Shown here: piece after piece, positions 1 to 10,883 of the stretch
Numbering within the stretch: position 1 is the stretch's first letter
Layout: every line of letters begins with the position of its first letter
NCBI RefSeq assembly: GCF_910589235.1
Contig: NW_025813598.1
Span: 62,001-126,000 of the forward strand
Source of the DNA: Vespa crabro
Taxonomy: Eukaryota; Arthropoda; Insecta; Hymenoptera; Vespidae
DNA: 64,000 nt
Reading direction: 5' to 3'
Notes under the pieces: model-generated
Databases searched by the model: none
Seen by the model: the letters and a program-made list of their open reading frames with translations, nothing else
What the model was told of the DNA's origin: nothing
Program-made: the position numbers and the translations under genes

Positions 1-312
1 TATATTGGAATCAAAGTTTTTAACATTCTTTCATATCGTATATACGATTTTTCGCTCATATACGCGTATCGTCGAAAAACGAAAACTTGAAATCTCGTTC
101 AACTTCAATGATTTTATATTCTATCGATGCAGAATAAAGAATATAACAAGAATATAACGTTCTTACTATGTTTAAATACGCGTTTTCATATGATAATTGT
201 CGAAAAACGTAATCGACATACGCGAATTTCGGTATATGCGAAGATAAAATCGTGAAATCTTTAATAATACTTGTGCCACAGTTAGAAAAATGTTACCAAT
301 CGATTCAGAACA
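1..312 (+). repeat. partial monomer at left window edge (k = -1)
   Basis: This is the last 312 bases of a monomer clipped by the window, starting at offset 30. It has two substitutions: CAACTTC for CAATTTC near 92, and CGTTCTTAC for CGTTTTTAC near 160. The second variant is shared with copies k = 27, 39, 42 and 50. The array therefore continues to the left. Confidence 0.97.
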
Positions 313-716
313 TTGCATTTCATAAGATCAAACATCTATTTTATATTGGAATCAAAGTTTTTAACATTCTTTCATATCGTATATACGATTTTTCGCTCAT
401 ATACGCGTATCGTCGAAAAACGAAAACTTGAAATCTCGTTCAATTTCAATGATTTTATATTCGATCGATGCAGAATAAAGAATATAACAAGAATATAACG
501 TTTTTACTTTGTTTAAATACGCGTTTTCATATGATAATTGTCGAAAAACGTAATCGACATACGCGAATTTCGGTATATGCGAAGATAAAATCGTGAAATC
601 TTTAATAATACTTGTGCCACAGTTAGAAAAATGTTACCAATCGATTCAGAACATTGCATTTCATAAGATCAAACATCTATTTTATATTGGAATCAAAGTT
701 TTTAACATTCTTTCAT

Positions 717-730
717 ATCGTATATACGAT
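717..730. other. 14-bp perfect palindrome in each monomer
   Basis: ATCGTATATACGAT is identical to its reverse complement and lies at offsets 64-77 of every monomer (reference copy shown). The central part alternates purines and pyrimidines. A few copies break it: k = 2 (ATTGTATA), k = 6 (ATCATATA), k = 37 and 48 (ATAGTATA), and k = 26, 38 and 49 at the adjoining T run. Such dyads are common in satellites and could be a dimeric protein site or extrude as a small cruciform. No specific binder can be named. Confidence 0.9.
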
Positions 731-763
731 TTTTCGCTCATATACGCGTATCGTCGAAAAACG
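727..763. other. compound dyad (imperfect hairpin) centred on a 10-bp palindrome
   Basis: CGATTTTTCG at 727-736 and CGAAAAACG at 755-763 are inverted repeats with one bulged A. Between them, 742-751 is the perfect palindrome ATACGCGTAT, with almost the same centre (about 746). The 14-bp palindrome at 717-730 overlaps the left arm. The arrangement recurs in every monomer at offsets 74-110, with rare single-base changes. It could form a hairpin in single-stranded DNA or RNA, or bind a dimeric protein; this is inference from symmetry alone. Confidence 0.75.
753..763 (+). repeat. GTCGAAAAACG motif, first copy per monomer
   Basis: This 11-bp motif occurs twice per monomer, here and at 881-891, 128 bases apart (213 to the next unit). 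Both follow a TACGCGT-containing segment (TACGCGTATC and TACGCGTTTTC), suggesting that the monomer was built from related subsegments. The unequal spacing argues against a simple half-monomer dimer origin. Confidence 0.85.
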
Positions 764-818
764 AAAACTTGAAATCTCGTTCAATTTCAATGATTTTATA
801 TTCTATCGATGCAGAATA

Positions 819-840
819 AAGAATATAACAAGAATATAAC
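819..840 (+). repeat. 11-bp perfect tandem duplication inside the monomer
   Basis: AAGAATATAAC occurs twice back to back (819-829 and 830-840 in the reference copy; offsets 166-187), preceded by the related GCAGAATAAAG. It is kept in nearly all copies. Single-base departures occur in k = 13 (ATAATG), k = 40 (ATATTAC), k = 79 (GAATACAG), k = 83 (CAAAAATA), and k = 77, 97 and 110 (ATATCG). It looks like an old slippage product fixed before the array expanded. Confidence 0.9.
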
Positions 841-849
841 GTTTTTACT

Positions 850-894
850 ATGTTTAAATACGCGTTTTCATATGATAATTGTCGAAAAACGTAA
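850..894 (+). other. 14-codon ATG micro-frame in the monomer, not called as a gene
   Basis: An ATG at offset 197 opens 14 codons (MFKYAFSYDNCRKT) and stops at TAA (offsets 239-241). In 35 of 187 copies the A of the ATG is T, destroying the start. Copies k = 36 and 47 change TAA to CAA and extend the frame. The free loss and gain of start and stop shows no coding constraint. I record it only because it is the sole recurrent ATG frame seen here. Confidence 0.6.
881..891 (+). repeat. GTCGAAAAACG motif, second copy per monomer
   Basis: This is the second occurrence of the 11-bp motif within the unit (offsets 228-238). It is altered in several copies: AACTTAATC in k = 8 and 79, AAATGTAATC in k = 101, 114 and 180, GACAAACG in k = 86 and 88, and TTTTCGAAAAGCG in k = 126. 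It overlaps the stop codon of the 14-codon ATG micro-frame. Confidence 0.85.
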
Positions 895-908
895 TCGACA
901 TACGCGAA

Positions 909-925
909 TTTCGGTATATGCGAAG
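909..925 (+). promoter_or_regulatory. CENP-B-box-like motif (degenerate), one per monomer
   Basis: The vertebrate CENP-B box core is NTTCGNNNNANNCGGGN. The 17 bases at 909-925 read TTTCGGTATATGCGAAG, matching TTCG, the central A and the following CG (7 of 9 fixed positions), with AA where the box has GG. The motif recurs every 341 bp at offsets 256-272. Exceptions include k = 60 and 69 (ATGTGAAG), k = 90 (TACATGCAAAG), k = 121 (TATACGAAG), and k = 158 and 168 (TATTTGCG). TTCG and CGAA also form an inverted repeat, which is an alternative reason for the resemblance. Whether this organism has a CENP-B-like protein is unknown. A chance match is quite possible. Confidence 0.3.
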
Positions 926-2358
926 ATAAAATCGTGAAATCTTTAATAATACTTGTGCCACAGTTAGAAAAATGTTACCAATCGATTCAGAACATTGCAT
1001 TTCATAAGATCAAACATCTATTTTATATTGGAATCAAAGTTTTTAACATTCTTTCATATTGTATATACGATTTTTCGCTCATATACGCGTATCGTCGAAA
1101 AACGAAAACTTGATATCTCGTTCAATTTCAATGATTTTATATTCTATCGATGCAGAATAAAGAATATAACAAGAATATAACGTTTTTACTATGTTTAAAT
1201 ACGCGTTTTCATATGATAATTGTCGAAAAACGTAATCGACATACGCGAATTTCGGTATATGCGAAGATAAAATCGTGAAATCTTTAATAATACTTGTGCC
1301 ACAGTTAGAAAAATGTTACCAATCGATTCAGAACATTGCATTTCATAAGATCAAACATCTATTTTATATTGGAATCAAAGTTTTTAACATTCTTTCATAT
1401 CGTATATACGATTTTTCGCTCATATACGCGTATCGTCGAAAAACGAAAACTTGAAATCTCGTTCAATTTCAATGATTTTATATTCTATCGATGCAGAATA
1501 AAGAATATAACAAGAATATAACGTTTTTACTATGTTTAAATACGCGTTTTCATATGATAATTGTCGAAAAACGTAATCGAAATACGCGAATTTCGGTATA
1601 TGCGAAGATAAAATCGTGAAATCTTTAATAATACTTGTGCCACAGTTAGAAAAATGTTACCAATCGATTCAGAACATTGCATTTCATAAGATCAAACATC
1701 CATTTTATATTGGAATCAAAGTTTTTAACATTCTTTCATATCGTATATACGATTTTTCGCTCATATACGCGTATCGTCGAAAAACGAAAACTTGAAATCT
1801 CGTTCAATTTCAATGATTTTATATTCTATCGATGCAGAATAAAGAATATAACAAGAATATAACGTTTTTACTATGTTTAAATACGCGTTTTCATATGATA
1901 ATTGTCGAAAAACGTAATCGACATACGCGAATTTCGGTATATGCGAAGATAAAATCGTGAAATCTTTAATAATACTTGTGCCACAGTTAGAAAAATGTTA
2001 CCAATCGATTCAGAACATTGCATTTCATAAGATCAAACATCTATTTTATATTGGAATCAAAGTTTTTAACATTCTTTCATATCGTATATACGATTTTTCG
2101 CTCATATACGCGTATCGTCGAAAAACGAAAACTTGAAATCTCGTTCAATTTCAATGATTTTATATTCTATCGATGCAGAATAAAGAATATAACAAGAATA
2201 TAACGTTTTTACTTTGTTTAAATACGCGTTTTCATATGATAATTGTCGAAAAACGTAATCGACATACGCGAATTTCGGTATATGCGAAGATAAAATCGTG
2301 AAATCTTTAATAATACTTGTGCCACAGTTAGAAAAATGTTACCAATCGATTCAGAACA

Positions 2359-4745
2359 TTGCATTTCATAAGATCAAACATCTATTTTATATTGGAATCA
2401 AAGTTTTTAACATTCTTTCATATCATATATACGATTTTTCGCTCATATACGCGTATCGTCGAAAAACGAAAACTTGAAATCTCGTTCAATTTCAATGATT
2501 TTATATTCTATCGATGCAGAATAAAGAATATAACAAGAATATAACGTTTTTACTATGTTTAAATACGCGTTTTCATATGATAATTGTCGAAAAACGTAAT
2601 CGACATACGCGAATTTCGGTATATGCGAAGATAAAATCGTGAAATCTTTAAAAATACTTGTGCCACAGTTAGAAAAATGTTACCAATCGATTCAGAACAT
2701 TGCATTTCATAAGATCAATCATCTATTTTATATTGGAATCAAAGTTTTTAACATTCTTTCATATCGTATATACGATTTTTCGCTCATATACGCGTATCGT
2801 CGAAAAACGAAAACTTGAAATCTCGTTCAATTTCAATGATTTTATATTCTATCGATGCAGAATAAAGAATATAACAAGAATATAACGTTTTTACTATGTT
2901 TAAATACGCGTTTTCATATGATAATTGTCGAAAAACGTAATCGACATACGCGAATTTCGGTATATGCGAAGATAAAATCGTGAAATCTTTAATAATACTT
3001 GTGCCACAGTTAGAAAAATGTTACCAATCGATTCAGAACATTGCATTTCATAAGATCAAACATCTATTTTATATTGGAATCAAAGTTTTTAACATTCTTT
3101 CATATCGTATATACGATTTTTCGCTCATATACGCGTATCGTCGAAAAACGAAAACTTGAAATCTCGTTCAATTTCAATGATTTTATATTCTATCGATGCA
3201 GAATAAAGAATATAACAAGAATATAACGTTTTTACTATGTTTAAATACGCGTTTTCATATGATAATTGTCGAAAAACTTAATCGACATACGCGAATTTCG
3301 GTATATGCGAAGATAAAATCGTGAAATCTTTAATAATACTTGTGCCACAGTTAGAAAAATGTTACCAATCGATTCAGAACATTGCATTTCATAAGATCAA
3401 ACATCTATTTTATATTGGAATCAAAGTTTTTAACATTCTTTCATATCGTATATACGATTTTTCGCTCATATACGCGTATCGTCGAAAAACGAAAACTTGA
3501 AATCTCGTTCAATTTCAATGATTTTATATTCTATCGATGCAGAATAAAGAATATAACAAGAATATAACGTTTTTACTATGTTTAAATACGCGTTTTCATA
3601 TGATAATTGTCGAAAAACGTAATCGACATACGCGAATTTCGGTATATGCGAAGATAAAATCGTGAAATCTTTAATAATACTTGTGCCACAGTATGAAAAA
3701 TGTTACCAATCGATTCAGAACATTGCATTTCATAAGATCAAACATCTATTTTATATTGGAATCAAAGTTTTTAACATTCTTTCATATCGTATATACGATT
3801 TTTCGCTCATATACGCGTATCGTCGAAAAACGAAAACTTGAAATCTCGTTCAATTTCAATGATTTTATATTCTATCGATGCAGAATAAAGAATATAACAA
3901 GAATATAACGTTTTTACTTTGTTTAAATACGCGTTTTCATATGATAATTGTCGAAAAACGTAATCGACATTCGCGAATTTCGGTATATGCGAAGATAAAA
4001 TCGTGAAATCTTTAATAATACTTGTGCCACAGTTAGAAAAATGCTACCAATCGATTCAGAACATTGCATTTCATAAGATCAAACATCTATTTTATATTGG
4101 AATCAAAGTTTTTAACATTCTTTCATATCGTATATACGATTTTTCGCTCATATACGCGTATCGTCGAAAAACGAAAACTTGAAATCTCGTTCAATTTCAA
4201 TGATTTTATATTCTATCGATGCAGAATAAAGAATATAACAAGAATATAACGTTTTTACTATGTTTAAATACGCGTTTTCATATGATAATTGTCGAAAAAC
4301 GTAATCGACATACGCGAATTTCGGTATATGCGAAGATAAAATCGTGAAATCTTTAATAATACTTGTGCCACAGTTAGAAAAATGTTACCAATCGATTCAG
4401 AACATTGCATTTCATAAGATCAAACATCTATTTTATATTGGAATCAAAGTTTTTAACATTCTTTCATATCGTATATACGATTTTTCGCTTATATACGCGT
4501 ATCGTCGAAAAACGAAAACTTGAAATCTCGTTAAATTTCAATGATTTTATATTCTATCGATGCAGAATAAAGAATATAACAAGAATATAACGTTTTTACT
4601 TTGTTTAAATACGCGTTTTCATATGATAATTGTCGAAAAACGTAATCGACATACGCGAATTTCGGTATATGCGAAGATAAAATCGTGAAATCTTTAATAA
4701 TACTTGTGCCACAGTTAGAAAAATGTTACCAATCGATTCAGAACA
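2359..4745 (+). repeat. 7-monomer block A1 (k = 6-12)
   Basis: Barcode in order: AAAAATACT (k6), ATCAATCATC (k7), AACTTAATC (k8), a double change to GTATGAAAAA at 3693-3694 (k9), ACTTTG plus ACATTCGCG plus TGCTACC (k10), consensus (k11), CGCTTATAT plus ACTTTG (k12). The same barcode minus k8 recurs in the next block, so the two are duplicates. Confidence 0.9.
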
Positions 4746-6791
4746 TTGCATTTCATAAGATCAAACATCTATTTTATATTGGAATCAAAGTTTTTAACAT
4801 TCTTTCATATCGTATATACGATTTTTCGCTCATATACGCGTATCGTCGAAAAACGAAAACTTGAAATCTCGTTCAATTTCAATGATTTTATATTCTATCG
4901 ATGCAGAATAAAGAATATAACAAGAATATAATGTTTTTACTATGTTTAAATACGCGTTTTCATATGATAATTGTCGAAAAACGTAATCGACATACGCGAA
5001 TTTCGGTATATGCGAAGATAAAATCGTGAAATCTTTAAAAATACTTGTGCCACAGTTAGAAAAATGTTACCAATCGATTCAGAACATTGCATTTCATAAG
5101 ATCAATCATCTATTTTATATTGGAATCAAAGTTTTTAACATTCTTTCATATCGTATATACGATTTTTCGCTCATATACGCGTATCGTCGAAAAACGAAAA
5201 CTTGAAATCTCGTTCAATTTCAATGATTTTATATTCTATCGATGCAGAATAAAGAATATAACAAGAATATAACGTTTTTACTATGTTTAAATACGCGTTT
5301 TCATATGATAATTGTCGAAAAACGTAATCGACATACGCGAATTTCGGTATATGCGAAGATAAAATCGTGAAATCTTTAATAATACTTGTGCCACAGTTAG
5401 AAAAATGTTACCAATCGATTCAGAACATTGCATTTCATAAGATCAAACATCTATTTTATATTGGAATCAAAGTTTTTAACATTCTTTCATATCGTATATA
5501 CGATTTTTCGCTCATATACGCGTATCGTCGAAAAACGAAAACTTGAAATCTCGTTCAATTTCAATGATTTTATATTCTATCGATGCAGAATAAAGAATAT
5601 AACAAGAATATAACGTTTTTACTATGTTTAAATACGCGTTTTCATATGATAATTGTCGAAAAACGTAATCGACATACGCGAATTTCGGTATATGCGAAGA
5701 TAAAATCGTGAAATCTTTAATAATACTTGTGCCACAGTATGAAAAATGTTACCAATCGATTCAGAACATTGCATTTCATAAGATCAAACATCTATTTTAT
5801 ATTGGAATCAAAGTTTTTAACATTCTTTCATATCGTATATACGATTTTTCGCTCATATACGCGTATCGTCGAAAAACGAAAACTTGAAATCTCGTTCAAT
5901 TTCAATGATTTTATATTCTATCGATGCAGAATAAAGAATATAACAAGAATATAACGTTTTTACTTTGTTTAAATACGCGTTTTCATATGATAATTGTCGA
6001 AAAACGTAATCGACATTCGCGAATTTCGGTATATGCGAAGATAAAATCGTGAAATCTTTAATAATACTTGTGCCACAGTTAGAAAAATGCTACCAATCGA
6101 TTCAGAACATTGCATTTCATAAGATCAAACATCTATTTTATATTGGAATCAAAGTTTTTAACATTCTTTCATATCGTATATACGATTTTTCGCTCATATA
6201 CGCGTATCGTCGAAAAACGAAAACTTGAAATCTCGTTCAATTTCAATGATTTTATATTCTATCGATGCAGAATAAAGAATATAACAAGAATATAACGTTT
6301 TTACTATGTTTAAATACGCGTTTTCATATGATAATTGTCGAAAAACGTAATCGACATACGCGAATTTCGGTATATGCGAAGATAAAATCGTGAAATCTTT
6401 AATAATACTTGTGCCACAGTTAGAAAAATGTTACCAATCGATTCAGAACATTGCATTTCATAAGATCAAACATCTATTTTATATTGGAATCAAAGTTTTT
6501 AACATTCTTTCATATCGTATATACGATTTTTCGCTTATATACGCGTATCGTCGAAAAACGAAAACTTGAAATCTCGTTCAATTTCAATGATTTTATATTC
6601 TATCGATGCAGAATAAAGAATATAACAAGAATATAACGTTTTTACTTTGTTTAAATACGCGTTTTCATATGATAATTGTCGAAAAACGTAATCGACATAC
6701 GCGAATTTCGGTATATGCGAAGATAAAATCGTGAAATCTTTAATAATACTTGTGCCACAGTTAGAAAAATGTTACCAATCGATTCAGAACA
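4746..6791 (+). repeat. 6-monomer block A2 (k = 13-18), duplicate of A1
   Basis: It repeats the A1 barcode: AAAAATACT (k13), ATCAATCATC (k14), GTATGAAAAA at 5739-5740 (k15), ACTTTG plus ACATTCGCG plus TGCTACC (k16), consensus (k17), CGCTTATAT plus ACTTTG (k18). The unit corresponding to k8 is missing, so one whole monomer was lost here or gained in A1. This is expected of unequal exchange in exact register. Confidence 0.9.
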
Positions 6792-8837
6792 TTGCATTTC
6801 ATAAGATCAAACATCTATTTTATATTGGAATCAAAGTTTTTAACATTCTTTCATATCGTATATACGATTTTTCGCTCATATACGCGTATCGTCGAAAAAC
6901 GAAAACTTGAAATCTCGTTCAATTTCAATGATTTTATATTCTATCGATGCAGAATAAAGAATATAACAAGAATATAACGTTTTTACTATGTTTAAATACG
7001 CGTTTTCATATGATAATTGTCGAAAAACGTAATCGACATACGCGAATTTCGGTATATGCGAAGATAAAATCGTGAAATCTTTAATAATACTTGTGCCACA
7101 GTTATAAAAATGTTACTAATCGATTCAGAACATTGCATTTCATAAGATCAAACATCTATTTTATATTGGAATCAAAGTTTTTAACATTCTTTCATATCGT
7201 ATATACGATTTTTCGCTCATATACGCGTATCGTCGAAAAACGAAAACTTGAAATCTCGTTCAATTTCAATGATTTTATATTCTATCGATGCAGAATAAAG
7301 AATATAACAAGAATATAACGTTTTTACTATGTTTAAATACGCGTTTTCATATGATAATTGTCGAAAAACGTAATCGACATACGCGAATTTCGGTATATGC
7401 GAAGATAAAATCGTGAAATCTTTAATAATACTTGTGCCACAGTTATAAAAATGTTACCAATCGATTCAGAACATTGCATTTCATAAGATCAAACATCTAT
7501 TTTATATTGGAATCAAAGTTTTTAACATTCTTTCATATCGTATATACGATTTTTCGCTCATATACGCGTATCGTCGAAAAACGAAAACTTGAAATCTCGT
7601 TCAATTTCAATGATTTTATATTCTATCGATGCAGAATAAAGAATATAACAAGAATATAACGTTTTTACTATGTTTAAATACGCGTTTTCATATGATAATT
7701 GTCGAAAAACGTAATCGACATACGCGAATTTCGGTATATGCGAAGATAAAATCGTGAAATCTTTAATAATACTTGTGCCACAGTTAGAAAAATGTTACCA
7801 ATCGATTCAGAACATTGCATTTCATAAGATCAAACATCTATTTTATATTGGAATCAAAGTTTTTAACATTCTTTCATATCGTATATACGATTTTTCGCTC
7901 ATATACGCGTATCGTCGAAAAACGAAAACTTGAAATCTCGTTCAATTTCAATGATTTTATATTCTATCGATGCAGAATAAAGAATATAACAAGAATATAA
8001 CGTTTTTACTATGTTTAAATACGCGTTTTCATATGATAATTGTCGAAAAACGTAATCGACATACGCGAATTTCGGTATATGCGAAGATAAAATCGTGAAA
8101 TCTTTAATAATACTTGTGCCACAGTTATAAAAATGTTACTAATCGATTCAGAACATTGCATTTCATAAGATCAAACATCTATTTTATATTGGAATCAAAG
8201 TTTTTAACATTCTTTCATATCGTATATACGATTTTTCGCTCATATACGCGTATCGTCGAAAAACGAAAACTTGAAATCTCGTTCAATTTCAATGATTTTA
8301 TATTCTATCGATGCAGAATAAAGAATATAACAAGAATATAACGTTTTTACTATGTTTAAATACGCGTTTTCATATGATAATTGTCGAAAAACGTAATCGA
8401 CATACGCGAATTTCGGTATATGCGAAGATAAAATCGTGAAATCTTTAATAATACTTGTGCCACAGTTATAAAAATGTTACCAATCGATTCAGAACATTGC
8501 ATTTCATAAGATCAAACATCTATTTTATATTGGAATCAAAGTTTTTAACATTCTTTCATATCGTATATACGATTTTTCGCTCATATACGCGTATCGTCGA
8601 AAAACGAAAACTTGAAATCTCGTTCAATTTCAATGATTTTATATTCTATCAATGCAGAATAAAGAATATAACAAGAATATAACGTTTTTACTATGTTTAA
8701 ATACGCGTTTTCATATGATAATTGTCGAAAAACGTAATCGACATACGCGAATTTCGGTATATGCGAAGATAAAATCGTGAAATCTTTAATAATACTTGTG
8801 CCACAGTTAGAAAAATGTTACCAATCGATTCAGAACA
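6792..8837 (+). repeat. two copies of a 3-monomer block (k = 19-21 and 22-24)
   Basis: k19 and k22 carry both TTATAAAAATG and TGTTACT; k20 and k23 carry TTATAAAAATG only; k21 and k24 lack both, apart from a private TATCAATGC change in k24. This is a 1,023-bp tandem duplication. The TTATAAAAATG plus TGTTACT combination also appears in k = 32 and 33. Confidence 0.85.
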
Positions 8838-10883
8838 TTGCATTTCATAAGATCAAACATCTATTTTATATTGGAATCAAAGTTTTTAACATTCTTTCAT
8901 ATCGTATATACGATTTTTCGCTCATATACGCGTATCGTCGAAAAACGAAAACTTGAAATCTCGTTCAATTTCATTGATTTTATATTCTATCGATGCAGAA
9001 TAAAGAATATAACAAGAATATAACGTTTTTACTGTGTTTAAATACGCGTTTTCATATGATAATTGTCGAAAAACGTAATCGACATACGCGAATTTCGGTA
9101 TATGCGAAGATAAAATCGTGAAATCTTTAATAATACTTGTGCCACAGTTAGAAAAATGTTACCAATCGATTCAGAACATTGCATTTCATAAGATCAAACA
9201 TCTATTTTATATTGGAATCAAAGTTTTTAACATTCTTTCATATCGTATATACGAATTTTCGCTCATATACGCGTATCGTCGAAAAACGAAAACTTGAAAT
9301 CTCGTTCAATTTCAATGATTTTATATTCTATCGATGCAGAATAAAGAATATAACAAGAATATAACGTTTTTACTATGTTTAAATACGCGTTTTCATATGA
9401 TAATTGTCGAAAAACGTAATCGACATACGCGAATTTCGGTATATGCGAAGATAAAATCGTGAAATCTTTAATAATACTTGTGCCACAGTTAGAAAAATGT
9501 TACCAATCGATTCAGAACATTGCATTTCATAAGATCAAACATCTATTTTATATTGGAATCAAAGTTTTTAACATTCTTTCATATCGTATATACGATTTTT
9601 CGCTCATATACGCGTATCGTCGAAAAACGAAAACTTGAAATCTCGTTCAATTTCAATGATTTTATATTCTATCGATGCAGAATAAAGAATATAACAAGAA
9701 TATAACGTTCTTACTATGTTTAAATACGCGTTTTCATATGATAATTGTCGAAAAACGTAATCGACATACGCGAATTTCGGTATATGCGAAGATAAAATCG
9801 TGAAATCTTTAATAATACTTGTGCCACAGTTAGAAAAATGTTACCAATCGATTCAGAACATTGCATTTCATAAGATCAAACATCTATTTTATATTGGAAT
9901 CAAAGTTTTTAACATTCTTTCATATCGTATATACGATTTTTCGCTCATATACGCGTATCGTCGAAAAACGAAAACTTGAAATCTCGTTCAATTTCAATGA
10001 TTTTATATTCTATCGATGCAGAATAAAGAATATAACAAGAATATAACGTTTTTACTTTGTTTAAATACGCGTTTTCATATGATAATTGTCGAAAAACGTA
10101 ATCGACATACGCGAATTTCGGTATATGCGAAGATAAAATCGTGAAATCTTTAATAATACTTGTGCCACAGTTAGAAAAATGTTACCAATCGATTCAGAAC
10201 ATTGCATTTCATAAGATCAAACATCTATTTTATATTGGAATCAAAGTTTTTAACATTCTTTCATATCGTATATACGATTTTTCGCTCATATACGCGTATC
10301 GTCGAAAAACGAAAACTTGAAATCTCGTTCAATTTCAATGATTTTATATTCTATCGATGCAGAATAAAGAATATAACAAGAATATAACGTTTTTACTATG
10401 TTTAAATACGCGTTTTCATATGATAATTGTCGAAAAACGTAATCGACATACGCGAATTTCGGTATATGCGAAGATAAAATCGTGAAATCTTTAATAATAC
10501 TTGTGCCACAGTTAGAAAAATGTTACCAATCGATTCAGAACATTGCATTTCATAAGATCAAACATCTATTTTATATTGGAATCAAAGTTTTTAACATTCT
10601 TTCATATCGTATATACGATTTTTCGCTCATATACGCGTATCGTCGAAAAACGAAAACTTGAAATCTCGTTCAATTTCAATGATTTTATATTCTATCGATG
10701 CAGAATAAAGAATATAACAAGAATATAACGTTTTTACTATGTTTAAATACGCGTTTTCATATGATAATTGTCGAAAAACGTAATCGAAATACGCGAATTT
10801 CGGTATATGCGAAGATAAAATCGTGAAATCTTTAATAATACTTGTGCCACAGTTAGAAAAATGTTACCAATCGATTCAGAACA
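8838..10883 (+). repeat. 6-monomer relative of the C blocks (k = 25-30)
   Basis: ACGAATTTTC (k26), CGTTCTTAC (k27), ACTTTG (k28), consensus (k29), CGAAATACG (k30) follow the order in C1 and C2 but with one monomer fewer before the last marker. k25 shares TCATTGATTTT-type change with k48. It is likely an older or rearranged copy of the same ancestral block. Confidence 0.65.

Larger units (their letters stand above)
654..994 (+). repeat. representative consensus monomer (k = 1)
   Basis: This copy carries no private substitutions and can serve as the reference unit; offset 1 is position 654. It has 52 C and 46 G out of 341 (28.7% G+C) and 22 CpG. Internal landmarks by offset are: 14-bp palindrome 64-77, compound dyad 74-110, 11-bp tandem duplication 166-187, ATG micro-frame 197-241, second GTCGAAAAACG copy 228-238, CENP-B-box-like motif 256-272, and TATA-forming variant site 314. 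Because 341 is 2 modulo 3, no reading frame keeps phase from one unit to the next. The choice of offset 1 is arbitrary; the natural unit boundary cannot be known from the array interior. Confidence 0.97.
1..1676 (+). repeat. five-monomer module (k = -1 to 3) matching part of blocks C1 and C2
   Basis: The marker series CGTTCTTAC, ACTTTG, two unmarked copies, CGAAATACG (position 1581) equals k = 42-46 and k = 50-54, about 14.7 and 17.4 kb to the right. A four-monomer version with one unmarked copy lies at k = 27-30. Confidence 0.7.

Noticed and set aside
654..994. The monomer as a simple dimer of two 170-bp halves
   Set aside because: The only clear internal repeat (GTCGAAAAACG) is spaced 128 and 213 bases, not about 170, and the halves do not align by eye. 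An ancient dimer origin cannot be excluded without alignment.
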